Below are positions 8,961 through 17,911 of a DNA stretch of 64,000 bases, piece by piece. The notes under the pieces were generated by a model. The model did not search any database, was not told the DNA's origin, and saw nothing but the letters and a program-made list of their open reading frames with translations. The position numbers were made by a program, and so were the translations under genes. Source of the DNA: JBHJHP01 sp042219855. GTDB taxonomy: Bacteria > Bacteroidota > Bacteroidia > Bacteroidales > UBA5342. How positions within the stretch are numbered: the stretch's first letter is position 1; the number at the start of each line of letters is the position of its first letter. The stretch lies in assembly GCF_042219855.1 (NCBI RefSeq), contig NZ_JBHJHP010000001.1:496001-560000 (forward strand), given 5' to 3'.

Positions 8961-9548
8961 TTAAATAGTCTGTTTAACCTGGCACTCTTTGTGTCGAAAA
9001 CAATCCACAATATGGTCATTTACCATACCTGTGGCTTGCATATGTGCATAAACCACAGTTGACCCAACAAATTTAAAACCACGTTTTTTGAGATCTTTAC
9101 TGATTTTGTCAGAAAGTTCAGAAGTCGCAGGAATTTCCGACAGGGTTCTGAATTGGTTAACAATGGTTTTCCCTTCTGTAAATCCCCAGATATAAGCGCT
9201 GAATGATCCGAATTCATCAATAACCCTTAGGTATGCCTGTGCATTACTAATCGCAGCTCTAATTTTAAGTTTGTTGCGTATTATTCCTTCATTTAGTATT
9301 AATGTATTGAATTTACTCTCGTTGTAGTTTGCAATAACATTATAATCAAAATTATCGAATGCATGGCGAAAATTATCACGTTTCCGGAGTACCGTTATCC
9401 AGCTTAAGCCAGCCTGAAAGGTTTCAAGAATCAGGAACTCAAAGATCTTGCGATCATCATATATTGGTACACCCCATTCTGTATCATGATACTGAACATA
9501 TAATGGATCTTTACCGGGCCACTCACAACGGGTTATCATCTTGATCAT
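8961..9548 (-). CDS. tag: DNA-3-methyladenine glycosylase I
   Basis: This 195-residue HhH-family glycosylase removes 3-methyladenine from DNA. The N-terminal RCEWPG...YHDTEWG motif and the C-terminal HIVDCFRHKEC supply the Cys and His ligands of the Tag zinc snap, and the active-site Glu region EFLILETFQAGLSW is intact. Translation may begin at 9548 or at the second Met at 9539; both lie downstream of a -7 box, TAGCTTTGC, at 9573-9565 (minus). It is a single-gene unit. Confidence 0.96.
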   Translation of the reverse strand: MIKMITRCEWPGKDPLYVQYHDTEWGVPIYDDRKIFEFLILETFQAGLSWITVLRKRDNFRHAFDNFDYNVIANYNESKFNTLILNEGIIRNKLKIRAAISNAQAYLRVIDEFGSFSAYIWGFTEGKTIVNQFRTLSEIPATSELSDKISKDLKKRGFKFVGSTVVYAHMQATGMVNDHIVDCFRHKECQVKQTI

Positions 9549-9564
9549 TTTTTGTAATTCAAAA

Positions 9565-9573
9565 GCAAAGCTA
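9565..9573 (-). promoter_or_regulatory. -7 box for tag
   Basis: On the minus strand 9573-9565 reads TAGCTTTGC, an exact TAnnTTTG match, 17 nt before the first tag ATG. A -33 element is not obvious. Confidence 0.45.
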
Positions 9574-9675
9574 AGGAATTTATCTTAGGCTGATTAGTAT
9601 TAATAAATCTTAAAATGGCTAAACAAGAACCATTCTAAATTGTTTCTAAAACGAACTTATTAATCAAAATGTATC

Positions 9676-10140
9676 ATGAAAGTAAAACTCTTTTTTTCCT
9701 CGCTAATCATACTTGCAGGGTTAGCTGTAACACAAAACACATATGCGCATTGCGAAATACCTTGTGGTATTTATGGTGATTCTTTACGTTTCAAAGAAGT
9801 TTACGAGCACATTACCACCATTGAAAAATCAATGCGTGAAATCGATCGTTTGTCAAAAGAAGACGAAATTAACTATAATCAGCTGGTCAGATGGGTAAAT
9901 AATAAAGATGATCATGCCAATAAGCTGCAGGATATTGTTGAACAATATTTTCTTCATCAACGGATTAAAATTAAAGACCCGTCAGATAATGATGCTTATC
10001 AGAAATATACAGCACAGTTGGTATTACTGCACAAAATGCAGGTTTATGCCATGAAGGCCAAACAAACCACTGATCTTGGCTATATCAAACAGCTTAATGA
10101 TACATGGCATACATTTGAACACTCCTATTTTGAAGATTAA
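9676..10140 (+). CDS. sodN: Nickel superoxide dismutase with Sec signal peptide
   Basis: NiSOD converts superoxide to O2 and H2O2. The nickel hook is recognisable: residues 25-33 read HCEIPCGIY, matching the family pattern HCxxPCGxY with Cys2, Cys6 and His1 ligands in mature numbering. Residues 1-24 are a typical Sec signal peptide with a Lys-containing N region, a hydrophobic core and a T-Y-A end. Cleavage after Ala24 would expose His as residue 1, as nickel binding requires. In Streptomyces a dedicated peptidase (SodX) removes a propeptide instead; no sodX-like gene is nearby. The mature protein would be about 130 residues, close to the family size. A peroxiredoxin gene follows after 48 nt. 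Confidence 0.9.
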   Translation: MKVKLFFSSLIILAGLAVTQNTYAHCEIPCGIYGDSLRFKEVYEHITTIEKSMREIDRLSKEDEINYNQLVRWVNNKDDHANKLQDIVEQYFLHQRIKIKDPSDNDAYQKYTAQLVLLHKMQVYAMKAKQTTDLGYIKQLNDTWHTFEHSYFED

Positions 10141-10188
10141 TTACTCATGAATATTATTAATAAACTCTCACATTAAATTTTAAAAATC

Positions 10189-10845
10189 ATGGAAGAACAA
10201 ATTTTAAATCCAACTATGATGCCGAGGATCGGTGATGATGCTCCTGACTTTACAGCAGTAACTACCAAGGGTCAGGTGACATTCAGTGAATTTGCAAAAG
10301 ACAAGTGGGTCGTGATGTTTTCTCATCCGGCAGATTTTACCCCGGTTTGTACAACCGAAATGAGCGGTTTTGCTACACGAAAGGCAGAGTTTGATGAATT
10401 AAATACTGAATTAATCGGTTTAAGCATCGACAGTATTCATGCACACCTTGCCTGGGTGGATAATGTACGAAAAAACACCGGCGTATATTTTGATTTTCCA
10501 ATTATAGCGGATTTGGATATGAAAGTGTCCAAGTTGTACGGAATGTTACAACCAAACGAAAGCCAAACTGCCGCAGTGCGTGCTGTGTTCTTTATCGATC
10601 CCAAAAAGAAAATTCGTCTCATTATGTACTATCCGTTGAATGTAGGCCGAAACATGGATGAAATTATCCGTGTACTGAAAGCACTGCAGACAACAGATAA
10701 ATTTGGAGTAGCCCTTCCTTTGAACTGGACTCCAGGTGAGAAGGTTATCGTTCCGCCCCCTAAAACACTGGATGAGATGGATGCAAGGATTAAAGATGAT
10801 TCTCTTGAAAAGGTTGATTTTTACCTGGCAAAGAAAACATTATAA
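10189..10845 (+). CDS. 1-Cys peroxiredoxin (Prx6 type)
   Basis: This 218-residue peroxidase reduces H2O2 and organic peroxides. The peroxidatic Cys54 lies in DFTPVCTTE. No other Cys is present, which defines the 1-Cys class. The C-terminal extension after residue 160 (PLNWTPGEKVIVPP) is typical of Prx6. It has no signal peptide and so is cytoplasmic, unlike the NiSOD 48 nt upstream. The gene pair suggests joint removal of superoxide and peroxide. A terminator follows at 10871. Confidence 0.95.
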   Translation: MEEQILNPTMMPRIGDDAPDFTAVTTKGQVTFSEFAKDKWVVMFSHPADFTPVCTTEMSGFATRKAEFDELNTELIGLSIDSIHAHLAWVDNVRKNTGVYFDFPIIADLDMKVSKLYGMLQPNESQTAAVRAVFFIDPKKKIRLIMYYPLNVGRNMDEIIRVLKALQTTDKFGVALPLNWTPGEKVIVPPPKTLDEMDARIKDDSLEKVDFYLAKKTL

Positions 10846-10870
10846 AAGTAACAATACTCAATATTTTAAA

Positions 10871-10898
10871 AGCAGTCGGTTTCCGGCTGCTTTTTTTA
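10871..10898 (+). terminator. Terminator after the peroxiredoxin gene
   Basis: The stem AGCAGTCGG / CCGGCTGCT has one G-T wobble and a TTT loop, and is followed by a run of seven T. Confidence 0.92.
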
Positions 10899-10975
10899 TG
10901 ATTAATAGTTCAGGTTAATAGTTGCTTTTTTGGTAACTTAGCAGGAATATTAGACAGACCCCAAATTTACTTTGA

Positions 10976-11878
10976 ATGAAGAAAAATCAATTACCCCTGC
11001 TTTTTCCGTTTATTCTGTTTTTCATTGCTACGAATATTTTTGGTCAAAAAGTAATATTTACTTCCCAGCCGGTTAATGTTCTTATGGAATCTATGGACTC
11101 AACACAAAAAATCTTTGTTTATGTTGTCAAAACCGGTGATGAAATATGCAAAGAAATGAATCGGGCTGTACTCAGTGATTCTATAACTGCTTCTTTCTTA
11201 AATTATAACTTTTTGAATAAAATAATATATGTTGATGATGACTCATTGGATAAGCATTACCTGGCTGAATATTTAATACAGGATGAGTCAAATGTTGTTC
11301 CCGCTTATTATTTTCTTGATAATGATGGTCATGTACTTCTTAAGGATTCTGGATTGAAATCAAAAAAGGAGATTCTCGAGATGTCGTACCGGGCCTGTCA
11401 AATGTTACCTGTCAGATTACAGATTGCAGAAAAAAAGAAACTGTACAGTGCAAACAGATCAGATAAAACATTTCTCAGGGATTTGCTTGTTGTTGAAAAT
11501 GAAATTGGCGATAGTGATACTACTGCTTTATATGATTTACTTGCTCTGTTGTCGAAGGATGAATATTTGGATATATCTGTTATCAGGGCTATCCTGAATA
11601 ATGAACAGAGCATTTATGGGAAGGGATATCGTTATATTTCGGAGTCAAAAAACCGATCGCTGGCAGCTATCATATGTTGCAGGGAGAATAACAGAAGTAT
11701 GGATGATATTATGTATGCTAAAGCAATGGAAATTATACAGAATAATATGACCAGTGCTCTGGAAAGTCGGGATGAAATGCTTTTTGAAGATTGTAAGATT
11801 GAGCTGCAGCGTGTAATGAATGACAAGGAGAAGGCTCAGAAAATATGTGACAGGGCACACAGACGGTTTTACAGGTAG
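10976..11878 (+). CDS. Secreted thioredoxin-fold protein without CxxC
   Basis: This 300-residue protein starts with a Sec signal peptide (about 1-23, ending FGQ). Residues 30-145 resemble the thioredoxin-like domain of the Thioredoxin_7/DUF255 type: IFVYVVKTGDEICKEMNRAVLSD, then a VDDDS strand and the cis-Pro-like PAYYFLDNDGHVL. The active-site position carries only one Cys (EICKEM), so a disulfide-exchange role is doubtful. The remaining half is helical with no recognised domain. It is expected in the periplasm. It is a single-gene unit after a terminator. Fold assignment is by pattern only. Confidence 0.72.
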   Translation: MKKNQLPLLFPFILFFIATNIFGQKVIFTSQPVNVLMESMDSTQKIFVYVVKTGDEICKEMNRAVLSDSITASFLNYNFLNKIIYVDDDSLDKHYLAEYLIQDESNVVPAYYFLDNDGHVLLKDSGLKSKKEILEMSYRACQMLPVRLQIAEKKKLYSANRSDKTFLRDLLVVENEIGDSDTTALYDLLALLSKDEYLDISVIRAILNNEQSIYGKGYRYISESKNRSLAAIICCRENNRSMDDIMYAKAMEIIQNNMTSALESRDEMLFEDCKIELQRVMNDKEKAQKICDRAHRRFYR

Positions 11879-11979
11879 TTATAAATATCGTTCTGCTCCG
11901 CTGTTAATCATGAACCTAAGGTCTAATTTATTTCGCTTTAAACCGTAAATATGTCGATTGACATTAAATAATGAGTATT

Positions 11980-12010
11980 TTTGAAAATTCATTCGATTTT
12001 TTATTTTTGC
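11980..12010 (+). promoter_or_regulatory. Strong Bacteroidota promoter of the yebC-type gene
   Basis: TTTG at 11980-11983, an 18-nt spacer, then TATTTTTGC at 12002-12010. Both boxes match the -33 TTTG / -7 TAnnTTTG consensus with normal spacing, making this the best promoter match in the window. It lies 20 nt before the ATG. Confidence 0.75.
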
Positions 12011-12030
12011 GGTGCTAAAAAAGTTAATAT

Positions 12031-12783
12031 ATGTCAGGTCATAGTAAGTGGTCAACAATTAAAAGGAAGAAGGGCGCATTAGATGCGAAACGTTCCAAGA
12101 TATTTTCAAGAATTTCAAAAGAGATAACCATTGCAGCCCGAGAGGGAGGTGGGGCAGATCCTGAAATGAATCCTCGGTTAAGGCTTGCCGTACAGAATGC
12201 TAAAGCTCAGAATATGCCAAAGGATGTTATTGAACGGGCTATTAATAAAGCATCCAAAGACGGTGATTCACTTGTTGAAATGAATTTTGAAGGGTATGGA
12301 CCGGGTGGTGTAGCTGTATTTGTGGAGTGTTTGTCAGATAATAACAACAGAACGGTTGGGGCTATCAGAGCTATCTTTACAAAACGTGGCGGAAGTTTGG
12401 GCACAAACGGATCGTTGAGTTTTATTTTTGATCGTAAAGGGGTATTTGAATTTCCGAAACCGGAGTCGATTGATATGGATGACCTGGAACTGGAAGTTAT
12501 TGATGCCGGTGCAGAAGATATCGAAACTGAAGGAGATACGCTGATTATTACCTGTGCCCTGGAGGATTTTGGACAGTTAAATAAAAAGCTGGAGGAACTG
12601 GGTATTGCACCTGAAAAAGCAGAATTACAGCGCATTCCTAATAACACAAAAGAGTTGGGACTGGATGATGCGAAAAAGGTATTGAGGATGATAGAGGATT
12701 TTGAGGATAATGATGATGTGCAGAATGTCTTCCATAACCTTGAAATGACAGAAGAGTTGGAGAAAGCATTAAATGAAGAATAA
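12031..12783 (+). CDS. YebC/PmpR (TACO1) family protein
   Basis: This 250-residue protein begins with the family signature MSGHSKWSTIKRKKGALDAK and contains the RLAVQNAKAQNMPKDVIERAI and YEGYGPGGVA-like segments (FEGYGPGGVAVFVECLSDN). YebC proteins were annotated as DNA-binding regulators; more recent work links the family to relief of ribosome stalling. Length is full. A hairpin directly downstream separates it from the DHH phosphoesterase gene. Confidence 0.96.
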   Translation: MSGHSKWSTIKRKKGALDAKRSKIFSRISKEITIAAREGGGADPEMNPRLRLAVQNAKAQNMPKDVIERAINKASKDGDSLVEMNFEGYGPGGVAVFVECLSDNNNRTVGAIRAIFTKRGGSLGTNGSLSFIFDRKGVFEFPKPESIDMDDLELEVIDAGAEDIETEGDTLIITCALEDFGQLNKKLEELGIAPEKAELQRIPNNTKELGLDDAKKVLRMIEDFEDNDDVQNVFHNLEMTEELEKALNEE

Positions 12784-12786
12784 ATA

Positions 12787-12810
12787 AAGCCGGGTGTTCC
12801 CGGCTTTGTT
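12787..12810 (+). terminator. Hairpin after yebC, probable terminator
   Basis: AAGCCGGG / CCCGGCTT with loop TGTT is followed by a weak T tract (TTGTTAT). The stem is strong but the tail is interrupted, so read-through into the next gene is likely. Confidence 0.7.
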
Positions 12811-12818
12811 ATAATGTG

Positions 12819-13856
12819 ATGTGTATGTTTGATAAGAACCGGATAAGTTTGTTTAAGCAATTTTTTCAACAGGATGAAAAATGGGTTATTATACCACATC
12901 TTAATCCTGACGGTGATGCCATTGGTGCATCTATGGCTTTTGGCTTACTTCTGGCTGACATGGGCATCAGTTATACCGTTATAGTTCCCGATTCAGCACC
13001 TGAATTCTTGTCATTTTTACCTGGTATGGAGCAGGTTCTGGTTGGTAAAAAGCAGCAGGATCTGGCAGATAAACTGATTTCAGAAGCCGGCGTTGTTTTA
13101 TTACTTGATCACAACGATTTCAGGCGAAGTGGAAATCTGAGTGATGCGGTTGTAAAACATCAGGGACAGAAAATAATGATTGATCACCATCCCGATCCTG
13201 TAATAAAAGAGGAGGAGGCCTTGATTCTTTCGCGTGTAACAGCCTCTTCAACATGCGAACTATCCTATGAAATAATTTGTCAGCTGGGTTATAAGGATAA
13301 AATAACCTCTGATATAGCAACCGTACTGATGGCCGGAATGATAACTGACACAGGTGCATTCAGCTATAATTGTTCCAATAATAACTTTTTTATCAATGTT
13401 GCCGGTCTTATTGACAAAGGTGCCGATAAGGATCTCATTATAGATAAAATTTATAATCAGTATTCTGAAGACAGAATGCGCCTGGTTGGCTACCTGATAA
13501 ACCAGAAAATGGAAGTATTTCCAGACATAAAAACTGCCATTATCTCGTTGAACTGGAGCGAGATGCACAAGTATAATTTTAAAAAAGGTGATAGTGAAGG
13601 CGTAGTCAACATGCCGCTATCCATAAAAGGCATTGAACTTTCTGTGTTTATTTCTGTACGGGATGATAAAACAAAATTATCCTTCAGATCCAAAGGAGAA
13701 TTCCCTGCAAATAAAATTGCTGCCAAATGGTTTTCCGGTGGCGGACATCTTAATGCCGCAGGTGGTAGCACCGATCTATCAGTTGAAGACACAGTGAAAT
13801 ACTTCAAATCACTGTTCCCTGAAATCAAAAAGCTCATCGAATCAACTGTTTTATAG
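12819..13856 (+). CDS. nrnA: DHH/DHHA1 phosphoesterase, NrnA-like
   Basis: This roughly 345-residue protein matches the bifunctional oligoribonuclease / pAp-phosphatase family. Motif I HLNPDGDAIGAS, motif II LLLDHNDFRR, the DHH motif MIDHHPDP and the C-terminal DHHA1 motif GGGHLNAAGG are all intact. These proteins degrade short RNA oligomers and 3'-phosphoadenosine 5'-phosphate. The start is ambiguous: GTG at 12816, ATG at 12819 and ATG at 12825 are all in frame. It lies 35 nt downstream of yebC, just after the hairpin. Confidence 0.92.
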   Translation: MCMFDKNRISLFKQFFQQDEKWVIIPHLNPDGDAIGASMAFGLLLADMGISYTVIVPDSAPEFLSFLPGMEQVLVGKKQQDLADKLISEAGVVLLLDHNDFRRSGNLSDAVVKHQGQKIMIDHHPDPVIKEEEALILSRVTASSTCELSYEIICQLGYKDKITSDIATVLMAGMITDTGAFSYNCSNNNFFINVAGLIDKGADKDLIIDKIYNQYSEDRMRLVGYLINQKMEVFPDIKTAIISLNWSEMHKYNFKKGDSEGVVNMPLSIKGIELSVFISVRDDKTKLSFRSKGEFPANKIAAKWFSGGGHLNAAGGSTDLSVEDTVKYFKSLFPEIKKLIESTVL

Positions 13857-13907
13857 AACAGCCTCTTCATCATTGTACATTATATTCCTAAAAAGTTTTA
13901 TTTTTAG

Positions 13908-13945
13908 GTAGGGTAAACTGTATGTGTTACGGTATATAGGTGAAA
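13908..13945 (+). promoter_or_regulatory. ECF-type promoter upstream of the sigma gene
   Basis: GTAGGGTAAA (13908-13917), a 12-nt spacer, then CGGTATATAGGTGAAA (13930-13945). The same two blocks with exactly the same spacer recur at 17912-17949. Taking GTAGG as -35 and CGGTATATA as -10, the gap is 17 nt, normal for ECF sigma promoters. The site lies 65 nt before the sigma TTG start and suggests autoregulation. A lone GTAGGGT at 13958-13964 has no matching -10 block. Confidence 0.75.
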
Positions 13946-14010
13946 GCGCTGGAAAAAGTAGGGTTTAAAAGCGATTTCAGCCTTTTAAAGTGTTATAAAA
14001 TGAGCTGGTT

Positions 14011-14505
14011 TTGAGCAGAGAAGAGTTTAAATTCATTTTTGATAAGTATTTCGATACCATTAGAAACTACATCTATTACAGATGTGGTGATGCAGAACTG
14101 GCGACTGATATAGCACAGGACACGTTCTTAAAAATCTGGGAAAAACAGCTGGAATATATTCCGGGTAAGATTGTAGGGTTGTTGTATAAAATAGCGAGCG
14201 ATCTTTTTATCAGCCGCTACAGACACGACGCCCTGCAGATTAAATTTAGAAACTCCATTACCATTGAACAGGTTGATAACACGCCTGAAGATGATTTGGC
14301 TTACCGGGAATTGCAGCATAAGTACGAAACAGCCCTGGCAAATTTATCAGAAAAGCAACGTGTTGTTTTTCTGATGAGCAGGAACGAAGGACTTAAGTAC
14401 CACGAAATAGCTGAAAGGCTTGATTTAAGCGTTAAAGCCGTGGAAAAGCGCATGAAAATAGCGCTCGATTATTTACGCGAAAATTTATTAACACATGCAG
14501 GATAA
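14011..14505 (+). CDS. ECF RNA polymerase sigma factor (FecI-like)
   Basis: This 164-residue sigma-70-family factor has region 2 at about 5-75 (DIAQDTFLKIWE is the conserved -10-recognition segment) and region 4 at about 105-160 (LSEKQRVVFLMSRNEGLKYHEIAERLDLSVKAVE, the -35-binding helix-turn-helix). Translation starts at TTG; the ATG 11 nt upstream is out of frame and stops at once. It overlaps the FecR gene by 11 nt, implying translational coupling. The upstream promoter motif, repeated at 17912, is the probable binding site of this factor. Confidence 0.95.
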   Translation: MSREEFKFIFDKYFDTIRNYIYYRCGDAELATDIAQDTFLKIWEKQLEYIPGKIVGLLYKIASDLFISRYRHDALQIKFRNSITIEQVDNTPEDDLAYRELQHKYETALANLSEKQRVVFLMSRNEGLKYHEIAERLDLSVKAVEKRMKIALDYLRENLLTHAG

Positions 14506-15382
14506 TTCTACACATAAAGACATGAAAAAAGGACTTAACCATCCTGAACTGGAAGCGTTTTCCGGTTTGAAACCTCCGTATACAAAATCTAAGGATGATG
14601 TATGGGCAGAGCTTTCAAAAGCTATTGATAAACAGGACGCCAAAATACATACATTAAGACCTGCTTACCGTAAAAACATATTCCGCTACGCTGTAGCTGC
14701 TATTATTGCAATAATGATAGGTTTGCCTGCGTTTATGCGGTTTTACACTGTAAAAATATATTCAGAATACGGTGAACATGCAGAAGTTTTATTCCCTGAT
14801 GATTCAAAAGTCAATCTCAACGCAGATACCAGGCTGTCGTATCATCCCTATTGGTGGAAGTTCAGCCGTGAAGTGAAGATGGAAGGTGAAGCCTATTTCG
14901 AGGTTACAAAAGGTAATTCATTTACTGTTAAATCAAATATGGGAGAGACCACTGTTTTGGGTACCAGTTTTAATATTTATACAAGGGATAATTCTTATGC
15001 CGTTAACTGTCTTACGGGTTCTGTTAAAGTGTCTGATTATACCTCTGACGTCGTGATCAAACCAAATCAAAAGGCTGAGCTGGAAAAGCAAAAAGGACTG
15101 GTTGTGTATGATAATGTTGCGGCCCAAAATGCAGTATCCTGGATAAATAATGAGTTTGTGTATACCGGTACGAATCTTTCAAAAGTCATTAATGACTTAG
15201 AATTGCAGTACAATATTCATATTTCGTACAGCAAAACACTGCGGGTGGATACATTAACGTATACCGGAAGTTTTGATCGCTCTTTATCTGCAGAAAATGT
15301 ATTATATTTCGTATTCAAACCTTTTGGCCTTAAAACAATTGAAAAAGGACAGGGTGAATATGAAATAACAAATGAAAATTAA
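14495..15382 (+). CDS. FecR-family anti-sigma factor
   Basis: This 295-residue inner-membrane protein has a cytoplasmic N-terminal region (1-65) for sigma binding, one membrane helix at about 66-86, a periplasmic FecR domain (about 90-195; GEHAEVLFPDDSKVNLNADT and EGEAYFEVTK are typical) and a C-terminal DUF4974-like domain (about 215-295; VINDLELQYNIHI). It should hold the ECF factor inactive until signalled by the STN domain of the receptor encoded next. It overlaps both neighbours by 11 nt. Confidence 0.95.
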   Translation: MQDNSTHKDMKKGLNHPELEAFSGLKPPYTKSKDDVWAELSKAIDKQDAKIHTLRPAYRKNIFRYAVAAIIAIMIGLPAFMRFYTVKIYSEYGEHAEVLFPDDSKVNLNADTRLSYHPYWWKFSREVKMEGEAYFEVTKGNSFTVKSNMGETTVLGTSFNIYTRDNSYAVNCLTGSVKVSDYTSDVVIKPNQKAELEKQKGLVVYDNVAAQNAVSWINNEFVYTGTNLSKVINDLELQYNIHISYSKTLRVDTLTYTGSFDRSLSAENVLYFVFKPFGLKTIEKGQGEYEITNEN

Positions 15383-17867
15383 CTTTAGCATACGTTTTAT
15401 ATTTCTATTTTCTTTTTGTCTTGCAACCCTTAATGCACAGGATAGAATAGCAGTTGATTATGATAATATTCCCTTAAACCAGATCCTGGTTGGTTTAAGG
15501 GATTCTTTTCAGGTTAGAGCTTCATTTAATGATGCTGAGCTGTCAACTTACAGAATTACACTGAAAGAAGATTTCAGTTCGGTGGATGAATTAATGAAGG
15601 CGTTATTCAGGAATTCACCATGGATGGTTGAGAAAAGGGCGGGCATCTATATTATTATTGAAAAACCTGAAAGCGTATTTAAAATTAACCAGGAAGCCAT
15701 ACTGATTAACGGACTTGTAGCAGATAAATTCACCGGAGAAATATTGCCATACAGCACCGTCTTAATTAATGATGAACTACGCGTCACTGATTTCAGAGGG
15801 CGCTTTTCTTATATTGCTTATGCCGGTGATCGGCTTCATATTAAAGCAACACATCTGGGATATTATGTTTATGATACTGTTATCGGACCACAAAAGCAGC
15901 TTGTTTGTAGCCTGAAACCGACCAATCTTGAATTGGGCGAAGTAATGGTTGAGGGCCGGCCGGTTGAATATGCAGCTCAAGCCGGGAATGATGTCGGAGA
16001 GGTCAGACTGAATCAGAAAATAGCAGGATTTATACCCGGTGGGCTGAATAATTCTGTTTATAATATTCTTAGACTTCAACCCGGAATTAAAGGGAGCGGG
16101 GATCACAATCAGAGCCTGTCTATATGGGGAAGTACAGGAGGTCAGAATCAAACAAAATTTGATGGCATGACCATCTATAACCTCAACAGTTTCAGCGATT
16201 ATTTTAATAGTGTAAATCCTTTGCTGATAAAAGATATTAATATTTTTAAAGGTGGTTATGGTTCAAATCAGGGGAACAGGGTTGGAGGAATAATTGAAAT
16301 AAATGGTATAGACGGAAATTACAATAAACCGGGAATTCAGGTTTATGCTGATAATATTTCGCTTAACGGTATTGTAAATATACCTTTGTTAAAACGCAGC
16401 TCACTTATTGTCGGGCATCGCAGATCGTTATTCCCTGCCTTTAATATGGATCTGAGCCGGAGATTCGGCGATTTTTATGCAGATGATTTTTCAGATATTT
16501 ATGTCTTGCCTGAAAACACCTTTCAGGATTTGAATGTCAAATTTTCTTCATTTTTAAATAACGGTGATCAGTTATTTGTCTCAGCTTTTAATAGTCGCGC
16601 TACCGATCTGTTTGCGTTTGATTACCACGCGGAAGAACCGGAAGGACTGCATTACAATCATGAACAAACCATGAGACAAACCGGACTTGCCGCATTTTAC
16701 GGTAAACTTTGGAAGAATGGAATAAACAGTAACTTTAAACTGACATATTCCGGTTACAATAGTCATGGACAAAAGGATGTAACCTTAAATCCGGAAAATA
16801 ATCCATTTCAGAGTATTGAAACGGATGATGATCGTAACCGGATAGATGAATTTGGATTCACCCTGGATAACCGGTTTTCTTTAACCACACAACAGTTTGT
16901 TGAAGCAGGTCTGGAGTTAAACCATTATGAAACAGTGTCTGATTATACGAGAGAGGATTATATTTATTTTAAGGAAGCAAACAAACTGGATAAAGCTTCA
17001 GTATATGTTCGAAATAACATTCAGGCCAGCAAAAGGCTTAAAATGGATATCGGATTAAGGCTGGATTATGCTTTTGAGCCCAACAAATTGTTATTTCAGC
17101 CCCGTTTGAGAAGTTCCATAAAACTGTTTGATGATGTAAAGTTAAATCTTACCTGGGGTGTTTATAACCAGTTTATATCCATTATTTCTTTAATTGATGC
17201 GGAAGATAATTACCACTACTTCTGGAATGTGCATGGTAGCAAAGATGCACCATTTTTGCAATCTGATATTCTGGGGGGTGGATTATCATGGTCAGGACAT
17301 GGTTTTCTGGTAAATGCTGAAGCTTATTTACGAAGAACCGAAGGGCTGGAACGGTTTAAGATTTACCAAATGTATACTGAAGGATCAACCGGACTCAGTA
17401 AGTCTCAGGGGATTGATTTGTACATTAAAAAGGATTTCAGAAAACATACCGTATGGTTATCGTATTCATATAATGATAGTAAAGAACATTTCAGCGACAT
17501 GCCGGAGGATGAATACATTGTGACAAGAAACAGCCTCAGGCATGAACTCAAAGCGGCTTCAATTATGAATTTCAATCCGGTATTCTTTAGCTGTAATTAT
17601 GTCTTCGGAACCGGATTTAATGAAGAACTGCTTCAGAATATTGCTCGGGAAAGACCGTATTCGAGACTGGATGCATCTGTATATTACCGACAGGAATTCT
17701 TAAAAACAAAGCTGCGGTTTGGATTGAATGCTTTAAATTTAATGAACCGAAAAAACTATCCTTATCTCTCACAAACCAGTTTAGCACGTCCCGGTGAGCC
17801 TGGTTTAATCGTCAGTAATGCACATCAACCCTTTTTTATGATGTTTTTTATTGATATATCTTACTGA
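15372..17867 (+). CDS. TonB-dependent receptor with STN signalling domain
   Basis: This 831-residue outer-membrane receptor has a signal peptide (1-22), an STN domain (about 25-100) of the kind that contacts FecR in FecA-type transducers, a carboxypeptidase-D-like beta domain (about 115-195), a plug (about 215-325; SLSIWGSTGGQNQTKFDG) and a beta barrel ending in a C-terminal aromatic-rich strand (MMFFIDISY). It is the third gene of the sigma-FecR-receptor unit. No SusD-like lipoprotein follows, so this is not a standard glycan-uptake pair. The ligand is unknown. The barrel is somewhat shorter than in SusC proteins. Confidence 0.93.
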   Translation: MKINFSIRFIFLFSFCLATLNAQDRIAVDYDNIPLNQILVGLRDSFQVRASFNDAELSTYRITLKEDFSSVDELMKALFRNSPWMVEKRAGIYIIIEKPESVFKINQEAILINGLVADKFTGEILPYSTVLINDELRVTDFRGRFSYIAYAGDRLHIKATHLGYYVYDTVIGPQKQLVCSLKPTNLELGEVMVEGRPVEYAAQAGNDVGEVRLNQKIAGFIPGGLNNSVYNILRLQPGIKGSGDHNQSLSIWGSTGGQNQTKFDGMTIYNLNSFSDYFNSVNPLLIKDINIFKGGYGSNQGNRVGGIIEINGIDGNYNKPGIQVYADNISLNGIVNIPLLKRSSLIVGHRRSLFPAFNMDLSRRFGDFYADDFSDIYVLPENTFQDLNVKFSSFLNNGDQLFVSAFNSRATDLFAFDYHAEEPEGLHYNHEQTMRQTGLAAFYGKLWKNGINSNFKLTYSGYNSHGQKDVTLNPENNPFQSIETDDDRNRIDEFGFTLDNRFSLTTQQFVEAGLELNHYETVSDYTREDYIYFKEANKLDKASVYVRNNIQASKRLKMDIGLRLDYAFEPNKLLFQPRLRSSIKLFDDVKLNLTWGVYNQFISIISLIDAEDNYHYFWNVHGSKDAPFLQSDILGGGLSWSGHGFLVNAEAYLRRTEGLERFKIYQMYTEGSTGLSKSQGIDLYIKKDFRKHTVWLSYSYNDSKEHFSDMPEDEYIVTRNSLRHELKAASIMNFNPVFFSCNYVFGTGFNEELLQNIARERPYSRLDASVYYRQEFLKTKLRFGLNALNLMNRKNYPYLSQTSLARPGEPGLIVSNAHQPFFMMFFIDISY

Positions 17868-17911
17868 TTATCAGTCTGAAAATGGTTTGGTGAAATTTTT
17901 TTCAATAAAAA

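Noticed and set aside
12207..12899. 230-codon open frame antisense to the yebC-type gene
   Set aside because: It lies wholly opposite a strongly supported gene, is Ser-rich in the way antisense frames often are, and has no family features or promoter.
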